A DNA stretch of 64,000 nucleotides, from assembly GCF_003590335.1 (NCBI RefSeq), contig NZ_MIET01000011.1, positions 186,001 through 250,000 on the forward strand, given 5' to 3'. The stretch is from Pseudoalteromonas sp. MSK9-3. GTDB taxonomy: Bacteria; Pseudomonadota; Gammaproteobacteria; Enterobacterales; Alteromonadaceae. The notes under the pieces are model-generated. The model was not told the DNA's origin, did no database searches, and was given only the letters and a program-made list of their open reading frames with translations. A program made the position numbers and the translations under genes. Shown in pieces: positions 53,976 to 64,000 of this stretch (the first letter of the stretch is position 1; every line of letters starts with the position of its first letter).

Positions 53976-55760
53976 CTACTCTCCAAATTCAAATAATACA
54001 GGGTACTTTAAATAAGCCTGATCATAAAAAGGAGTTTTCTTATAGAGCCAGTCTAAACGCGCTTTAGCATTTTTTGCGAACTCGCTGTCTTCTCGTATTT
54101 TTTTATCGAACTCTAACGCCATCGCAGGGTTATTTTTTAACATAGAACGGGCATAGGGTTCCAATGCATAATTTTCAACATACTCTGTACGTTGAAAAAT
54201 CGTATTGAATTCGCCCCATTGAAAAAATGAGTCTGGTGCTTCTGGGTGCAACAGATGCGTGACCAATTCTGACTTGTCTTGGTTCGTTGAAACGTAATAC
54301 CAATCAGTGAACGAGCTCGCAGGTAGTTCATCGAAGGCCACCTCGGCGCTAACCCTAAACCGCCCTTCAAAGGGAGAACTTGCAAAACTATGCTTAGTGA
54401 TCACTGCTTGCTGCAATACTACTATCTCATCATTTGAAGTAACTTTTTCTACTAATAGTCCATGTAATTTTAATTTTTCCACAATATGCGGATAAGCTGG
54501 CGGTATATAAAATGCTTTTGGCACCGTCACAGTTTTAGCCACATCTTTTTGCCAATAAATAGGCAGCTTGTCATAGAACTCAGGTTTCCCCAAATATTTG
54601 GCTTCCATTTGACCGGATATGGCACTGTCAAAGTTCTTGTATGTGATCCCTTTAAACTGAATATGATCCGGTTGTTTGGCATAACGACGTTGCACCACTA
54701 ATTCTGTCGGTTTATTAGCAAATTCTTGACTAACAGCCTCTTTCAATAAAGTATGATCCTTAGCCAAAGCCGATACTGCACCATCTAAAAAGACATATGT
54801 GCCTAACACTCGCTGTTTGTAAGGCTTTAATGAGTGGTTTTCAACTAAAATGGTAGGCACGCTTGCGAGATCACCCCAGCCATTTGAAAACCTCGGCGTA
54901 GCAACCCAACCCGCAAGCCCTTGTTTGAAATCACGCTTATTCATTACAAACACAAGTGGGCCGGCAATATGGCCTTTTTTCATTAATGTGTCGTCTATAT
55001 GTGGTTTAAAATGCTCATCTAGCACTTTTGCAATGGCAGGTGACTCACTGGCAAATTGCGGGTTATAGCCGTAAGTCACGTCGTATTGATAGTCAGCACC
55101 ATCAGTGACATGGACGTCAACATAAAGGTCTGGCTTATAATCCTTGATAACAGCCAAAATAGCGCGAACTTCCGGGGTATCTAGTTTTGTATAGTCGCGG
55201 TTCAAATTTAAATTATTTGCGTTGGTACGAAAGCCCATTTCAATTGGACCTCGCTGATTAATACGATTAAATTCACTTCGCCTCTCGTGCCCGTCAACAT
55301 TCAAAATTGGCACAAATAAAATGTTAACCCTCGACAATATGTCTAAACGTTTGCCCGTAGCGATATCTCGCAGCAACATAAAGCCTGCATCTTTACCATC
55401 AATTTCACCAGCATGAATACCTGATTGGATCAACAACGTCGGCTTAGCACTATTGGTAATATCACCTTGACTAAACTTGCCCTGCTCAGACGCAACGAGC
55501 ATTTTAATTGTTCGACCTGCATTGCTTTTACCAATATCTACCGCTTTAAATTGAGTTGGATTTGCAGCCACTAATCGCTCAACAAATGCCATAGTCTGAC
55601 TATAATCAGGTGAAGCTAATCCACCACTTAACTCAAAATCAGTGGTTAAAGGCCCATTTTCCTGCATTAACTGCAAGCTTTTACCTTCCCACGCCATCTG
55701 TGGCGGTAAGTAAGCGTCCATACTAATTGTTGCTGATAACATAATAATACTGGCAATCAT
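53976..55760 (-). CDS. M14-family metallocarboxypeptidase
   Basis: This 594-residue exported peptidase starts at ATG 55760 with a short signal peptide (IASIIMLSATISMDA). The M14 zinc site appears as QSGIHAGEIDGKDA (His and Glu) and VDVHVTDGADYQ (His), with the catalytic Glu in LVENHSLK. A long C-terminal part follows that lacks a known domain. Such enzymes trim peptides in the periplasm or outside the cell. Confidence 0.85.
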   Translation of the reverse strand: MIASIIMLSATISMDAYLPPQMAWEGKSLQLMQENGPLTTDFELSGGLASPDYSQTMAFVERLVAANPTQFKAVDIGKSNAGRTIKMLVASEQGKFSQGDITNSAKPTLLIQSGIHAGEIDGKDAGFMLLRDIATGKRLDILSRVNILFVPILNVDGHERRSEFNRINQRGPIEMGFRTNANNLNLNRDYTKLDTPEVRAILAVIKDYKPDLYVDVHVTDGADYQYDVTYGYNPQFASESPAIAKVLDEHFKPHIDDTLMKKGHIAGPLVFVMNKRDFKQGLAGWVATPRFSNGWGDLASVPTILVENHSLKPYKQRVLGTYVFLDGAVSALAKDHTLLKEAVSQEFANKPTELVVQRRYAKQPDHIQFKGITYKNFDSAISGQMEAKYLGKPEFYDKLPIYWQKDVAKTVTVPKAFYIPPAYPHIVEKLKLHGLLVEKVTSNDEIVVLQQAVITKHSFASSPFEGRFRVSAEVAFDELPASSFTDWYYVSTNQDKSELVTHLLHPEAPDSFFQWGEFNTIFQRTEYVENYALEPYARSMLKNNPAMALEFDKKIREDSEFAKNAKARLDWLYKKTPFYDQAYLKYPVLFEFGE

Positions 55761-55910
55761 GCTGCATTCTCTAGTTCTTTGCCGGAATAGCACAATTATA
55801 TCAATATTTTATTTAACAGCTTACAATGTGCGGTGATTCAACAAAAATATGCAGCTAATAACATGTTGCTCACATATTTACGGACTTTTAGCTAATACAA
55901 AGACAATATT

Positions 55911-56735
55911 ATGAAAACGATTTTAATTACAGGGTGTTCAACCGGGATCGGCTACTATTGCGCAACTAATCTACACAAAGAGGGCTATCGAGTCATCGCG
56001 TCATGCAAACAACAATCTGATGTAGACGCACTGACTAAGGAAGGGCTTACATGCATACAGCTAGACTTAGCATGTAACAAGAGTATTCATGAAGGCTTTA
56101 ACCTTGCTCTTGAATTGTGTGATGGCCAACTAGACGCCTTATTTAACAATGGTGCCTATGGACAGCCAGGTGCTGTGGAAGACTTACCAACCGACGCATT
56201 ACGTGCTCAATTTGAAGTCAATGTCTTTTCTTGGCATACCCTGACAAACTTGGCTGTAAAACATATGCGTACTCGAGGCACTGGCCGTATTATTCATAAC
56301 TCTTCAGTATTAGGATTGGTCGCATTGCCTTATCGAGGGGCTTACAATGCCAGTAAATTTGCCTTAGAAGGGCTAGCAGACACGATGAGAATGGAGCTTT
56401 CTAACACGAATATCCAAGTAAGCTTAATTGAGCCAGGCCCGATATTGTCCAAGTTTAGAGAAAACGCGCTACACGCCTTTATGAAAAATATTAATGTTAA
56501 AGACAGCGCACATACTGAAAATTACCAAAAGCAACTAAATCGCCTTGAATCTGACTCTGCACCACAAGCTTTTACGCTAGGCCCTGATGCTGTGTATAAA
56601 AAATTACTGCATGCACTTAACGCAAAAACAGCAAAGCCCAGATATTACGTAACCTTCCCAACGTACTTAATGGGTTACCTAAAAAGGTTACTGAGTACAC
56701 GCATGTTAGATAAAGTTCTACTTAACAACAAATAA
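55911..56735 (+). CDS. Short-chain dehydrogenase/reductase
   Basis: This 274-residue SDR has the cofactor motif TGCSTGIGYYCA, the structural NNGAYG and the catalytic Ser and YNASK (NSSVLGLVALPYRGAYNASKFA). The longer C-terminus with PRYYVTFPTYLMGYLKRLL fits the retinol-dehydrogenase-like subgroup. The substrate is unknown. It is alone between the M14 gene and the rplT terminator. Confidence 0.87.
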   Translation: MKTILITGCSTGIGYYCATNLHKEGYRVIASCKQQSDVDALTKEGLTCIQLDLACNKSIHEGFNLALELCDGQLDALFNNGAYGQPGAVEDLPTDALRAQFEVNVFSWHTLTNLAVKHMRTRGTGRIIHNSSVLGLVALPYRGAYNASKFALEGLADTMRMELSNTNIQVSLIEPGPILSKFRENALHAFMKNINVKDSAHTENYQKQLNRLESDSAPQAFTLGPDAVYKKLLHALNAKTAKPRYYVTFPTYLMGYLKRLLSTRMLDKVLLNNK

Positions 56736-57004
56736 CGAATTACGAGTTACAAGTTTAGGCTATTATCCTATTAAATTACCGGGACTTTTAACGCTTGATG
56801 AAGCTGGCTAAATACACGATTTAACCGAGGCACTTAAACAGCATGTAAAAATGTTCATTACTGAACACCAAGTCTATTTCAAATTGAGATATACACGCAG
56901 CAATGGGCAATAATCTTGCTGAGTGGGTGTTCTAAATACAGGCTAATTTGTGTCAGAGGATGGGTTTTATCTTCAAGTATGATTTATAAGATATAAGCAA
57001 GATC

Positions 57005-57032
57005 AAAAAAAGGAGCTCATGGCTCCTTTTTC
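57005..57032 (-). terminator. Terminator of the thrS-infC-rpmI-rplT operon
   Basis: The inverted repeat aaaaaggagc-tcat-ggctccttttt has a T run on the minus strand and lies 21 bases after the rplT stop. Confidence 0.85.
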
Positions 57033-57052
57033 GCATAATAAGTATAAACTTA

Positions 57053-57412
57053 TTAAGCAGTAAGACTTTCTTTTGCTTTTGCAACTAGTGCTGCGAAAGC
57101 TACTTGATCGTATACTGCGATATCAGCTAGGATCTTACGATCGATTTCAATCGATGACTTTTTAAGGCCATTGATGAAACGGCTGTAAGATAGGCCATTT
57201 TGACGTGAAGCTGCGTTGATACGTGCAATCCATAGTTGACGGAATGTACGTTTCTTAGCTCTACGGTCACGGTATGCATATTGACCAGCTTTAGTGATTG
57301 CTTGGAACGCTACGCGGTAAACACGTGAACGTGCTCCATAGTAACCTTTAGCTTGTTTTAATACTTTCTTGTGACGTGCACGTGCGACAACGCCGCGTTT
57401 AACTCTTGCCAT
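57053..57412 (-). CDS. rplT: 50S ribosomal protein L20
   Basis: The 119 residues are typical ([28 protein letters not shown]). L20 is an early-assembly protein of the large subunit and also the autorepressor that binds the rpmI leader. It is the last gene of the operon, 15 bases after rpmI. Confidence 0.98.
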   Translation of the reverse strand: MARVKRGVVARARHKKVLKQAKGYYGARSRVYRVAFQAITKAGQYAYRDRRAKKRTFRQLWIARINAASRQNGLSYSRFINGLKKSSIEIDRKILADIAVYDQVAFAALVAKAKESLTA

Positions 57413-57427
57413 TTCTGATATCCTCTA

Positions 57428-57628
57428 TTAAGCGAATGGTAACATACGGTTGATAAGACCAAGGTCATTTTTATGAACCATAGACTTAGCACGTAGGTGT
57501 AGCTTACGCTTAGATGATTTCTTAGTCAGAATGTGACGAAGATGCGATTGCTTGCGCTTAAAACCGCCTGAAGCAGTTTTCTTGAAACGCTTCGCAGCGC
57601 CTCTGTGTGATTTTAGCTTATAAGCCAT
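57428..57628 (-). CDS. rpmI: 50S ribosomal protein L35
   Basis: The 66 basic residues ([21 protein letters not shown]) are those of L35. It is preceded by a 182-base leader with stable stems that probably mediates control by L20, and followed closely by rplT. Confidence 0.97.
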   Translation of the reverse strand: MAYKLKSHRGAAKRFKKTASGGFKRKQSHLRHILTKKSSKRKLHLRAKSMVHKNDLGLINRMLPFA

Positions 57629-57810
57629 TGCAATAACTCCAATAGTATTGCTTAAACAAATGTAAGTAGGCGGATGTTGCCATCACTTGGAAGGCCTAAC
57701 TTACAACCATATTCCGGTGAAGGGTCACCCCTTTCTTTAAGACCGGTCAATACAGGTGGCCAGAGGCACTTTAAACCTGTATTAAATTCGCGCGCATTTT
57801 ACCGTATCTA
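57629..57810 (-). promoter_or_regulatory. L20-type leader between infC and rpmI
   Basis: On the minus strand two stems are visible. One pairs AATACAGGT (57783-57775) with ACCTGTATT (57757-57749). The other pairs GTAAGTTAGGC with GCCTACTTAC (57705-57662 region), close to the rpmI start. This matches the position of the known L20 autoregulatory leader of enterobacteria. The structure was judged by eye, without folding software. Confidence 0.65.
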
Positions 57811-58356
57811 TTACTTTTTAGCAATAGGGGCCATCATCATTATCATTTGACGACCTTCAACACGATTTGGGAAAGACTCAACAATTGCTAAATCTTCTAA
57901 ATCGCCTTTAACACGGTTCAATAAGTCGATGCCGATTTCTTGGTGTGCCATTTCACGGCCACGGAAGCGAATAGTGATTTTAGCTTTGTCGCCCGCTTCT
58001 AAGAATTTTCTTAGGTTACGTAGCTTAACTTGGTAATCACCTTCATCAGTACCTGGACGGAACTTGATCTCTTTGATTTGGATCTGCTTCTGCTTTTTCT
58101 TCTGTTCTTTTTGTAATTTTGCTTTTTCAAAAATGAACTTACCGTAATCCATCACTTTACAGACAGGGGGTTCAGCATTTGGACTTATTTCAACTAAATC
58201 CACACCTAATTCATCAGCAATCGCCTGAGCTTCTCTTAACGACATGATTTTCGGTTCTTGGCCTTCTACACCAGATAATCGAACTTCTTTCGCTGTTATT
58301 TCTTCATTGATACGATTTTTTTGAGCTGTAGTTTGCCCTTTTTTTCCGCCTCTAAT
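57811..58356 (-). CDS. infC: Translation initiation factor IF-3
   Basis: IF-3 binds the 30S subunit and rejects wrong start codons. Family alignment ([26 protein letters not shown] against E. coli [25 protein letters not shown], given in part) puts the start at an ATT codon at 58356, with GGAGGA upstream. The open frame can be read further, but that would add an unlikely N-terminus. The 181 residues then match E. coli (180). The ATT codon is the classical basis of IF-3 autoregulation. Confidence 0.95.
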   Translation of the reverse strand: MRGGKKGQTTAQKNRINEEITAKEVRLSGVEGQEPKIMSLREAQAIADELGVDLVEISPNAEPPVCKVMDYGKFIFEKAKLQKEQKKKQKQIQIKEIKFRPGTDEGDYQVKLRNLRKFLEAGDKAKITIRFRGREMAHQEIGIDLLNRVKGDLEDLAIVESFPNRVEGRQMIMMMAPIAKK

Positions 58357-58439
58357 GGTACGTTCCTCCAAGAATATCAAAATATATTGTGTGCAGTTTG
58401 AATCTAACTACCGCACACAGGTTTTAGTACTTACAATTT

Positions 58440-60350
58440 TTACTTACGGTCTTTAATTTCTGCGCTAATATGCGCGATAAAATCATCAACCGAGAATTTG
58501 CCTAGGTCTTCACCCTTGCGTGTTCTCACTGCTACTTCTTGCTGTTCTACTTCTTTATCTCCAACAACAAGCAGATATGGTATACGTTTTAAAGTATGCT
58601 CCCGAATTTTAAAGCCTATTTTCTCATTTCTCAAGTCGGCACAGGCTCTAATTCCAAGTTTATTTAATTTTTGTACAGTTTCGTGCACATAATCAGCTTG
58701 TTTATCGGTAATGTTCATAATTACCACTTGCTTTGGTGCTAACCAAGTTGGGAATAAACCCGCATACTCTTCTGTCAAAATACCAATAAAGCGCTCAATA
58801 GACCCCAAAATAGCACGGTGGATCATGACAGGTGTTTTACGTTCATTATTTTCAGCGACATATGTTGCACCCAAGCGACCTGGTAATGCAAAGTCGAGCT
58901 GTACCGTACCACACTGCCATGCACGCTCTAAGCAATCATACAAAGTGAATTCAATTTTTGGTCCGTAGAACGCTCCTTCACCAGGCAAGTATTCAAACTC
59001 AATATTATTGACTTTCAGTGCTTCAGCCAAAGCTTGCTCTGCTTTATCCCAAATATCGTCTTCACCAATACGCTTTTCAGGGCGTGTCGACAGCTTAACA
59101 ACAATTTTTTCAAAACCGAATGTTTCATACGTATCGTAAACCATCTTGATACACTGTGAAACTTCGTCCATTACCTGATCTTCTGTACAGAACACATGTG
59201 CGTCATCTTGCGTGAAGCCACGTACACGCATTAAACCGTGTAATGCACCTGATGGCTCATTTCGGTGACAACAACCAAACTCCGCCATACGTAATGGTAA
59301 ATCACGGTACGACTTTAAGCCTTGGTTAAATATTTGTACATGGCCTGGACAGTTCATCGGCTTAATAGCATATTCACGTTTTTCTGACTCAGTTGTGAAC
59401 ATAGCATCAGAATATTTATCCCAATGGCCTGACTTTTCCCATAAACCACGGTCCATCATCATCGGACCTTTTACTTCTTCGTAGCTATATTCGCGCAGTT
59501 TTTCACGAACAAACTCTTCTAGCTCACGGTAGATGCTCCAACCATCATTGTGCCAAAACACCATGCCTGGCGCTTCTTCTTGCCAATGCCATAAATCAAG
59601 TGCTTTACCAATTTTACGGTGATCACGCTTTTCGGCTTCCTCTAAACGTTTTAAATACGCTTTAAGTTGCTTTTTATCTGCCCAAGCAGTGCCATAAATA
59701 CGTTGCAGCATTTTATTTTCTGAGTTACCACGCCAATAAGCCCCTGCAACTTTCATTATTTTGAAGTGTTGGCAGAATTTCATATTCGGCACGTGAGGAC
59801 CACGACACATATCCACATATTCATCATGGTGATATAGTCCTGGCTTATCATCTTTGTCGATGTTTTCGTCTAAGATCTCAATCTTATAACTTTCACCACG
59901 CGCTTCAAACGCATCACGCGCTTCTTGCCAAGAAACGGTTTTCTTAACAACATCGTAATTCGTTTTTGCAAGCGCTAACATACGCTTTTCTATTGCGTCC
60001 AAGTCTTCTTGCGTTAGAGAGTGCTCTAGGTCAACGTCATAGTAAAAACCATTGTCTATCGTTGGACCAATTGCCATTTTTACATCTGGGAATAGCTGTT
60101 TAATGGCATGACCGATTAAATGAGCACACGAGTGACGAATGATCTCTAATCCATCATCATCTTTGGCTGTAATAATCTCTAAGCTTGCATCTTCACTTAT
60201 AATGTCGCATGCATCAACGCGTGTGCCATTAACTCGACCAGCAATGGTGGCTTTAGCCAAACCTGGGCCGATATCTTGAGCAACATCTAAAGTAGAAACT
60301 GGATTTTCAAAAGTACGCTGACTGCCGTCAGGAAGCGTAATAATTGGCAT
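58440..60350 (-). CDS. thrS: Threonyl-tRNA synthetase
   Basis: This enzyme charges tRNA-Thr. The 636 residues start with a TGS domain ([26 protein letters not shown] in parts). The editing domain follows ([16 protein letters not shown], with a histidine pair). The class II core has motif 2 [22 protein letters not shown] and a C-terminal anticodon-binding domain. It is the first gene of the operon, ahead of infC. Confidence 0.98.
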   Translation of the reverse strand: MPIITLPDGSQRTFENPVSTLDVAQDIGPGLAKATIAGRVNGTRVDACDIISEDASLEIITAKDDDGLEIIRHSCAHLIGHAIKQLFPDVKMAIGPTIDNGFYYDVDLEHSLTQEDLDAIEKRMLALAKTNYDVVKKTVSWQEARDAFEARGESYKIEILDENIDKDDKPGLYHHDEYVDMCRGPHVPNMKFCQHFKIMKVAGAYWRGNSENKMLQRIYGTAWADKKQLKAYLKRLEEAEKRDHRKIGKALDLWHWQEEAPGMVFWHNDGWSIYRELEEFVREKLREYSYEEVKGPMMMDRGLWEKSGHWDKYSDAMFTTESEKREYAIKPMNCPGHVQIFNQGLKSYRDLPLRMAEFGCCHRNEPSGALHGLMRVRGFTQDDAHVFCTEDQVMDEVSQCIKMVYDTYETFGFEKIVVKLSTRPEKRIGEDDIWDKAEQALAEALKVNNIEFEYLPGEGAFYGPKIEFTLYDCLERAWQCGTVQLDFALPGRLGATYVAENNERKTPVMIHRAILGSIERFIGILTEEYAGLFPTWLAPKQVVIMNITDKQADYVHETVQKLNKLGIRACADLRNEKIGFKIREHTLKRIPYLLVVGDKEVEQQEVAVRTRKGEDLGKFSVDDFIAHISAEIKDRK

Positions 60351-60616
60351 GATATGTCCTATTTACAGTGGTGACACCTACAATGCATCACATGTATAAA
60401 AAATTAATAATAATAATTGAATGTGCCTAACAACGCTTTTACGAATAAGCATTGGGTTACACAAGTAATTTACCTGTATTGTGTTTGAGGTCTTTCAAAC
60501 CAGCAAGTATTTTGACTGTGCCCGTGACGAAATTCAAGAGAAAGACTAAAATTGATTCATTAAATGCAAATTTACTGCTCAAATTGAGTATAAGTAGTAA
60601 ACAATTAAGGTATTCC

Positions 60617-61621
60617 ATGGCCCATTCTCAGCAATATTGCTTCGCCTCACTAAATTTGCTTAATTTTACGGCACCGCCATTTTCGTTTTATCAACCTCAT
60701 GAAACGTATAATGATACACAGTGGCAATCTAAAACCCAATTCATCACAGGGCTCATCGAACATATCAATCCTACAGTGATTGTGTTTCAAGAAGTTTTCA
60801 GTGTGGAAGTACTTGAAGCTTTGTGTAAAGATTTGGGGTTGATACACTTTGCAGTGGTGGATATGCCTCAGCCAGACAGTATGTACCCAACGGTGTTATT
60901 TAACCCCGTCGTTGCCGTCGCCTCAACGCACCCTTTGACTAGCGTTGAGGCATTAGAACCCTGCCCCGAGTTACTTGAATACCTTAATAACCAGCAGCAG
61001 TTTAGATTTAACCGGACACCAATCAAATGTAAAATAGAGTTAGAGGGTCTCGGGCCAATTGTCTGCTATGCCGTGCACTTTAAATCTCAACGAGTATTAT
61101 CGATGGCGCATATGCTGGGCAGTTCAGAGCAAGATGATCCGCTACTAACCTTATTGCATGAAACCGTAGGCACAATGCAATCTCAAATATCCCGCTCATT
61201 AGAAGCCTCAATTATTTATTATGACGCTTTAAAAACCCAAAGAGAACAAAACTGCGCCACCTTGGTTATGGGCGATTTCAACGACCAATTACATAGCCCC
61301 GCACTGTCATTCATGACGCAAACCTTTCCACCTCAAGTAAGTAGTAACCCCCCTTTTGATAGCGTAGGCTTATTTGACAGCTATCTATTTGCCGATAACA
61401 CCGTCTCATTAGCCGAAAAACCACCTACGCATTTTTACAAAGGAAAGGGCAACGTACTCGATTATATCCTCGCTTCCAAAAAGTTTAATCCAAATCAAAT
61501 TAAGCCCACAGTAAAAGCACTGACATACCATAACTATGACGGCCACCTCGATGCAAAAAGAACCGAAGAAGATATCCGATATTCAGATCACAGTGCGATT
61601 GCAATAAAGGTCTCGCTATAA
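60617..61621 (+). CDS. Endonuclease/exonuclease/phosphatase-family protein
   Basis: This 334-residue protein has the EEP fold. The N-terminal FASLNLLNFTAPPF carries the metal-site Asn, VIVFQEVFSVEVLEAL the catalytic Glu, LVMGDFNDQLHSP the Asp and Asn, and RYSDHSAIAI the final His. The start is ATG 60617 with AAGG upstream; the longer open frame from 60452 has no support. It may be a phosphodiesterase or nuclease, substrate unknown. It has no signal peptide. Confidence 0.82.
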   Translation: MAHSQQYCFASLNLLNFTAPPFSFYQPHETYNDTQWQSKTQFITGLIEHINPTVIVFQEVFSVEVLEALCKDLGLIHFAVVDMPQPDSMYPTVLFNPVVAVASTHPLTSVEALEPCPELLEYLNNQQQFRFNRTPIKCKIELEGLGPIVCYAVHFKSQRVLSMAHMLGSSEQDDPLLTLLHETVGTMQSQISRSLEASIIYYDALKTQREQNCATLVMGDFNDQLHSPALSFMTQTFPPQVSSNPPFDSVGLFDSYLFADNTVSLAEKPPTHFYKGKGNVLDYILASKKFNPNQIKPTVKALTYHNYDGHLDAKRTEEDIRYSDHSAIAIKVSL

Positions 61622-61684
61622 TCTTTTGATTTAGTTCAGTGATTGCTATAATCGCCCGAGATTTTATATAAACTGGAAAGACAA

Positions 61685-62131
61685 ATGAGAACATGTGGCG
61701 TTGAAATAGCGGGTAGCGAGGTGCTACTGTGCTTGCTAACTAAAGAAAACGACGTATTTGATATTCGTGATATTCGCCAAACTCGCTTCACACTGGGTAA
61801 TGTCGGCCTAGACACTGAAGACATGCAAAAATTCCAATTTGATTTCGCAAAATTAATGCAAGATTATCAAGTTGATTCAGTAGCAATTCGCCAACGTATG
61901 CCAAAAGGTAAATTTGCAGGTAGTGCAACCGGATTTAAAATGGAAGCCGCCATTCAGCTAATTAAAGACTTAGATGTGCGTTTGCTGTCGACGACTGAAG
62001 TTAAAGAACAATTGAAACGCAATCCACTACCGATTGACTTCGCTGACACGGGACTAAAAAAGTTTCAAGAAAATGCATTTATTAATGCCTACGTATTTAT
62101 ACAAAAGAAAACATACCGCCCAGAAGAGTAA
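61685..62131 (+). CDS. DUF3010-family protein
   Basis: This 148-residue protein matches the conserved DUF3010 family of gammaproteobacteria (start RTCGVEIAGSEVLLCLL; end ENAFINAYVFIQKKTYRPEE). It has an actin-like or RNase-H-like alternation of strands and helices. Function is unknown. A strong terminator follows. Confidence 0.85.
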   Translation: MRTCGVEIAGSEVLLCLLTKENDVFDIRDIRQTRFTLGNVGLDTEDMQKFQFDFAKLMQDYQVDSVAIRQRMPKGKFAGSATGFKMEAAIQLIKDLDVRLLSTTEVKEQLKRNPLPIDFADTGLKKFQENAFINAYVFIQKKTYRPEE

Positions 62132-62180
62132 CCCTTAATTAAAAGAGGTTACCGTTTTAACATAACCGCTTCTTGGCACA

Positions 62181-62210
62181 AAAAATCCGACATTAAGTCG
62201 GATTTTTTTT
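62181..62210. terminator. Terminator between DUF3010 gene and the 62232 gene
   Basis: The inverted repeat aaaaatccgac-attaa-gtcggattttt is followed by eight T on plus and preceded by A residues, so it serves both convergent genes. Confidence 0.85.
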
Positions 62211-62231
62211 GCCTGAAGAACGTTCAAACTC

Positions 62232-62777
62232 TTAGGGTGTATCATTTGCGTAATGGTCAACGGAAAACGCATAACATACTTTGACTAAAAATAAGCCCGC
62301 TATGCACTGAAACCACAACGGAGATGACAATGATGCGATAACCATAAAACCCAATACAACAAAAGCAATCGCTATCACAGCCTGGGCTTTTCGCCCATAT
62401 AATGCATTCAAAATTGCTGCTGTAATTATCGTATACCCCCATATAATAACGCTTTCATTCAGAGCAATATTGTACGACCAAGCTATCACAATAATATGAA
62501 AATGAATGGCAATAAACACCCAACGAGATTGGCTTCTCTGCTTATAATAGTCATTTGTGCCTTTGGTAAAATTAGCCACACACCCAGCTATCACATCAAC
62601 TATTAACAAATCACCTATGATCCACTGCCACCACGCAACATCTGGTAATGTCTGTTGTCGAACAAAAAGCACATAGACAACATAACACCCAAACAAGGTC
62701 ATTAGCCCTATTGAACTCAAAGCAAAACCAGACTGATGAGTGCCAAGCACTTCTCGTAATTGACTGGGAATTTTCAT
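62232..62777 (-). CDS. Hypothetical integral membrane protein (181 aa)
   Basis: This 181-residue protein has about five hydrophobic segments, for example SSIGLMTLFGCYVVYVLF, WVFIAIHFHIIVIAWSY and AVIAIAFVVLGFMVIASL. No family is recognised. It is 62 bases downstream of the 62840 gene in the same orientation, so the two may be cotranscribed. Confidence 0.65.
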   Translation of the reverse strand: MKIPSQLREVLGTHQSGFALSSIGLMTLFGCYVVYVLFVRQQTLPDVAWWQWIIGDLLIVDVIAGCVANFTKGTNDYYKQRSQSRWVFIAIHFHIIVIAWSYNIALNESVIIWGYTIITAAILNALYGRKAQAVIAIAFVVLGFMVIASLSSPLWFQCIAGLFLVKVCYAFSVDHYANDTP

Positions 62778-62839
62778 CTAACTACCCTCCTTGGTATTTA
62801 TGTAATGCTTTGTTTATAATCAGCTTATTTTACTTATAA

Positions 62840-63157
62840 TTATTGCGACTCATTAAGCTTGTTTTGCTGAGCAAAAAATAAGGTATCAGCAACAGCTCTT
62901 AAATCAGTATGGGGTATAAAGTCATCACTTAATGACAAAATACCATTGAGATTATTGATCAATCTATCATCTTCTAATTGCCCTGGCTTTAGGGCTGTTT
63001 GCAGCAAATGTAACGCCATATCGGCGAGTAATAATCGTTGCTTCTCTGGGAAAGTCGCATCATTTGCCGCCGCAGGATGGCGTAATACAGCTTGTTCAAC
63101 TTGATCGTGCATACTCCAGCTCAGTGTGAGTATCTCTTGTCGCTGTTGCTTGTCCAT
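62840..63157 (-). CDS. Hypothetical protein (105 aa)
   Basis: This 105-residue soluble helical protein starts at MDKQQRQEILTLSWSMHDQVEQAVLR (given in part). It has a probable antiparallel helical arrangement. No family is recognised. It lies upstream of the 62232 membrane protein and downstream of a terminator. Confidence 0.6.
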   Translation of the reverse strand: MDKQQRQEILTLSWSMHDQVEQAVLRHPAAANDATFPEKQRLLLADMALHLLQTALKPGQLEDDRLINNLNGILSLSDDFIPHTDLRAVADTLFFAQQNKLNESQ

Positions 63158-63290
63158 AGCTTGCTCGATAACATAGTTTATAAGTTAGGCTGATACTTTG
63201 TAATAAATAATCACGAATTTCAATGCAATTTATTTCATTAAAGTCACTTTAGCCACTAAACAAGCCAAGTCATACTATGAATAGTTTAGC

Positions 63291-63319
63291 TAAAAAAAAG
63301 CGCTTCTAAAAAGAAGCGC
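63291..63319 (-). terminator. Terminator after the 63467 gene
   Basis: On the minus strand the stem GCGCTTCT-TTTT-AGAAGCGC is followed by eight T. It lies about 150 bases after the stop of the 63467 gene. Confidence 0.85.
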
Positions 63320-63466
63320 CTAACTACTAGCTACAAAACTTGGAGAAGTGAATGTGCTAGTTAGTTATATTCAAACACCGTGCCTATTTGTAATAAATTT
63401 AACCGCCTGATCCTATTGAGGTAAAAAATACAGGCGACTTCCATTAGCAATATGCATCGCAACTAT

Positions 63467-64000
63467 TTATGCAAATTGTTTCGGGTTTTTCGGGTAATAG
63501 TTAACTGACTGCTCAGCACATAAATCAAATTCACGGGTATTCTTGTAAGGCAGTTTCATAAACCCAGCGACCCCAACATCATCAATACTCATCGCGTATT
63601 GCATGATCCGTGCTAATAAAAGTTCGAATTGTGTTTCTTTCTCAGCATCTAACAATCGATAGTAATGGTGAATTTTAAGACGGTTTGGTAATGACTCAAA
63701 TATAATGCAGCCCGTATGGTGAATTTGATTTAATTCAAAGACACATTGAATAATATTTTTGGGCAATTGCAGTTGTTCGTCAGGATCTTTACCGTCTTCA
63801 AAATAGCTATGTGGCCGCGTCACCTCATTATTAGCAACATCTACGACCGAATAGTGTAGCTTTGGCAACTTATCGAATATAAACGCCCCTGTTGCGTCTC
63901 GCTCAAGTTGAATTGTTTGCCGGGCGTCAAATAAGCAACATTTAAATAACCCTTTTTGGGTGATCCCCTGTGCGAGCATCACTGTGGCATTAACTGAATC
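63467..64000 (-). CDS. Hypothetical protein, 5' end cut by window edge
   Basis: The frame is open to the last base of the window, so the true start may lie outside. At least 177 residues are visible, beginning DSVNATVMLAQGITQKG. An ATG at 63979 could also be a start. There is no signal peptide or membrane helix in the visible part. I recognise no domain. A rho-independent terminator lies downstream. Confidence 0.6.
   Translation of the reverse strand, partial: DSVNATVMLAQGITQKGLFKCCLFDARQTIQLERDATGAFIFDKLPKLHYSVVDVANNEVTRPHSYFEDGKDPDEQLQLPKNIIQCVFELNQIHHTGCIIFESLPNRLKIHHYYRLLDAEKETQFELLLARIMQYAMSIDDVGVAGFMKLPYKNTREFDLCAEQSVNYYPKNPKQFA

Overview
The window reads as a chromosome segment of a marine gammaproteobacterium of the Alteromonadales, most likely Pseudoalteromonas or a close relative. 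This is inferred from the low G+C content, the thrS-infC-rpmI-rplT operon, the quinone-type DHODH paralogue, PD40 proteins, SulP/LytTR genes and the style of short accessory genes. There is no rRNA or tRNA gene in the window to test it.

Layout. From 1 to 14.2 kb is ordinary chromosome: a photolyase-family gene cut by the window edge, an ABC1 kinase, LysE and GNAT genes, upp, a YdjA-like nitroreductase, DoxX, fadH, sppA, ansA and a PD40 lipoprotein. From 14.2 to 23 kb is mixed sequence that opens with a GNAT pseudogene next to an IS903-group (IS5 family) remnant. It continues with small transporters and unknown genes and ends with a short peptide whose leader looks like a RiPP precursor. From about 23.6 to 35.5 kb is a strongly accessory island. 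It holds three gene cassettes in minus orientation whose first six bases are complementary to the R'' box of their own 3' attC-like site, so it looks like an integron cassette array without an integrase (CALIN type). The cassettes are interspersed with at least six copies of a repeat derived from the 3' end of an IS91-family transposase. Three of these copies end in a 59-bp attC-like site. The island also carries an IS3-family element, a complete IS903-group element nested in another copy with a 9-bp target duplication, and a polymorphic-toxin tail fragment.

From 35.6 kb on the chromosome is mostly core again. After rsmF comes a divergent 4-hydroxyproline catabolic cluster: epimerase, deaminase, ketoglutarate-semialdehyde dehydrogenase, an FAD-dependent dehydrogenase and an M24 X-Pro peptidase around a palindromic operator. 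Together these can take hydroxyproline, probably from collagen-like peptides, to 2-oxoglutarate. Next are a ParD-like/methionine aminopeptidase pair, a HExxH protein followed by another IS903 remnant, gnd, pyk, a LytS/LytTR two-component pair, SulP, Lrp, GloB-like and M14 peptidase genes and an SDR. The translation operon thrS-infC-rpmI-rplT follows, with an AUU start for infC and an L20-type leader. The window closes with an EEP-family protein, a DUF3010 protein and small unknown genes, the last cut by the edge.
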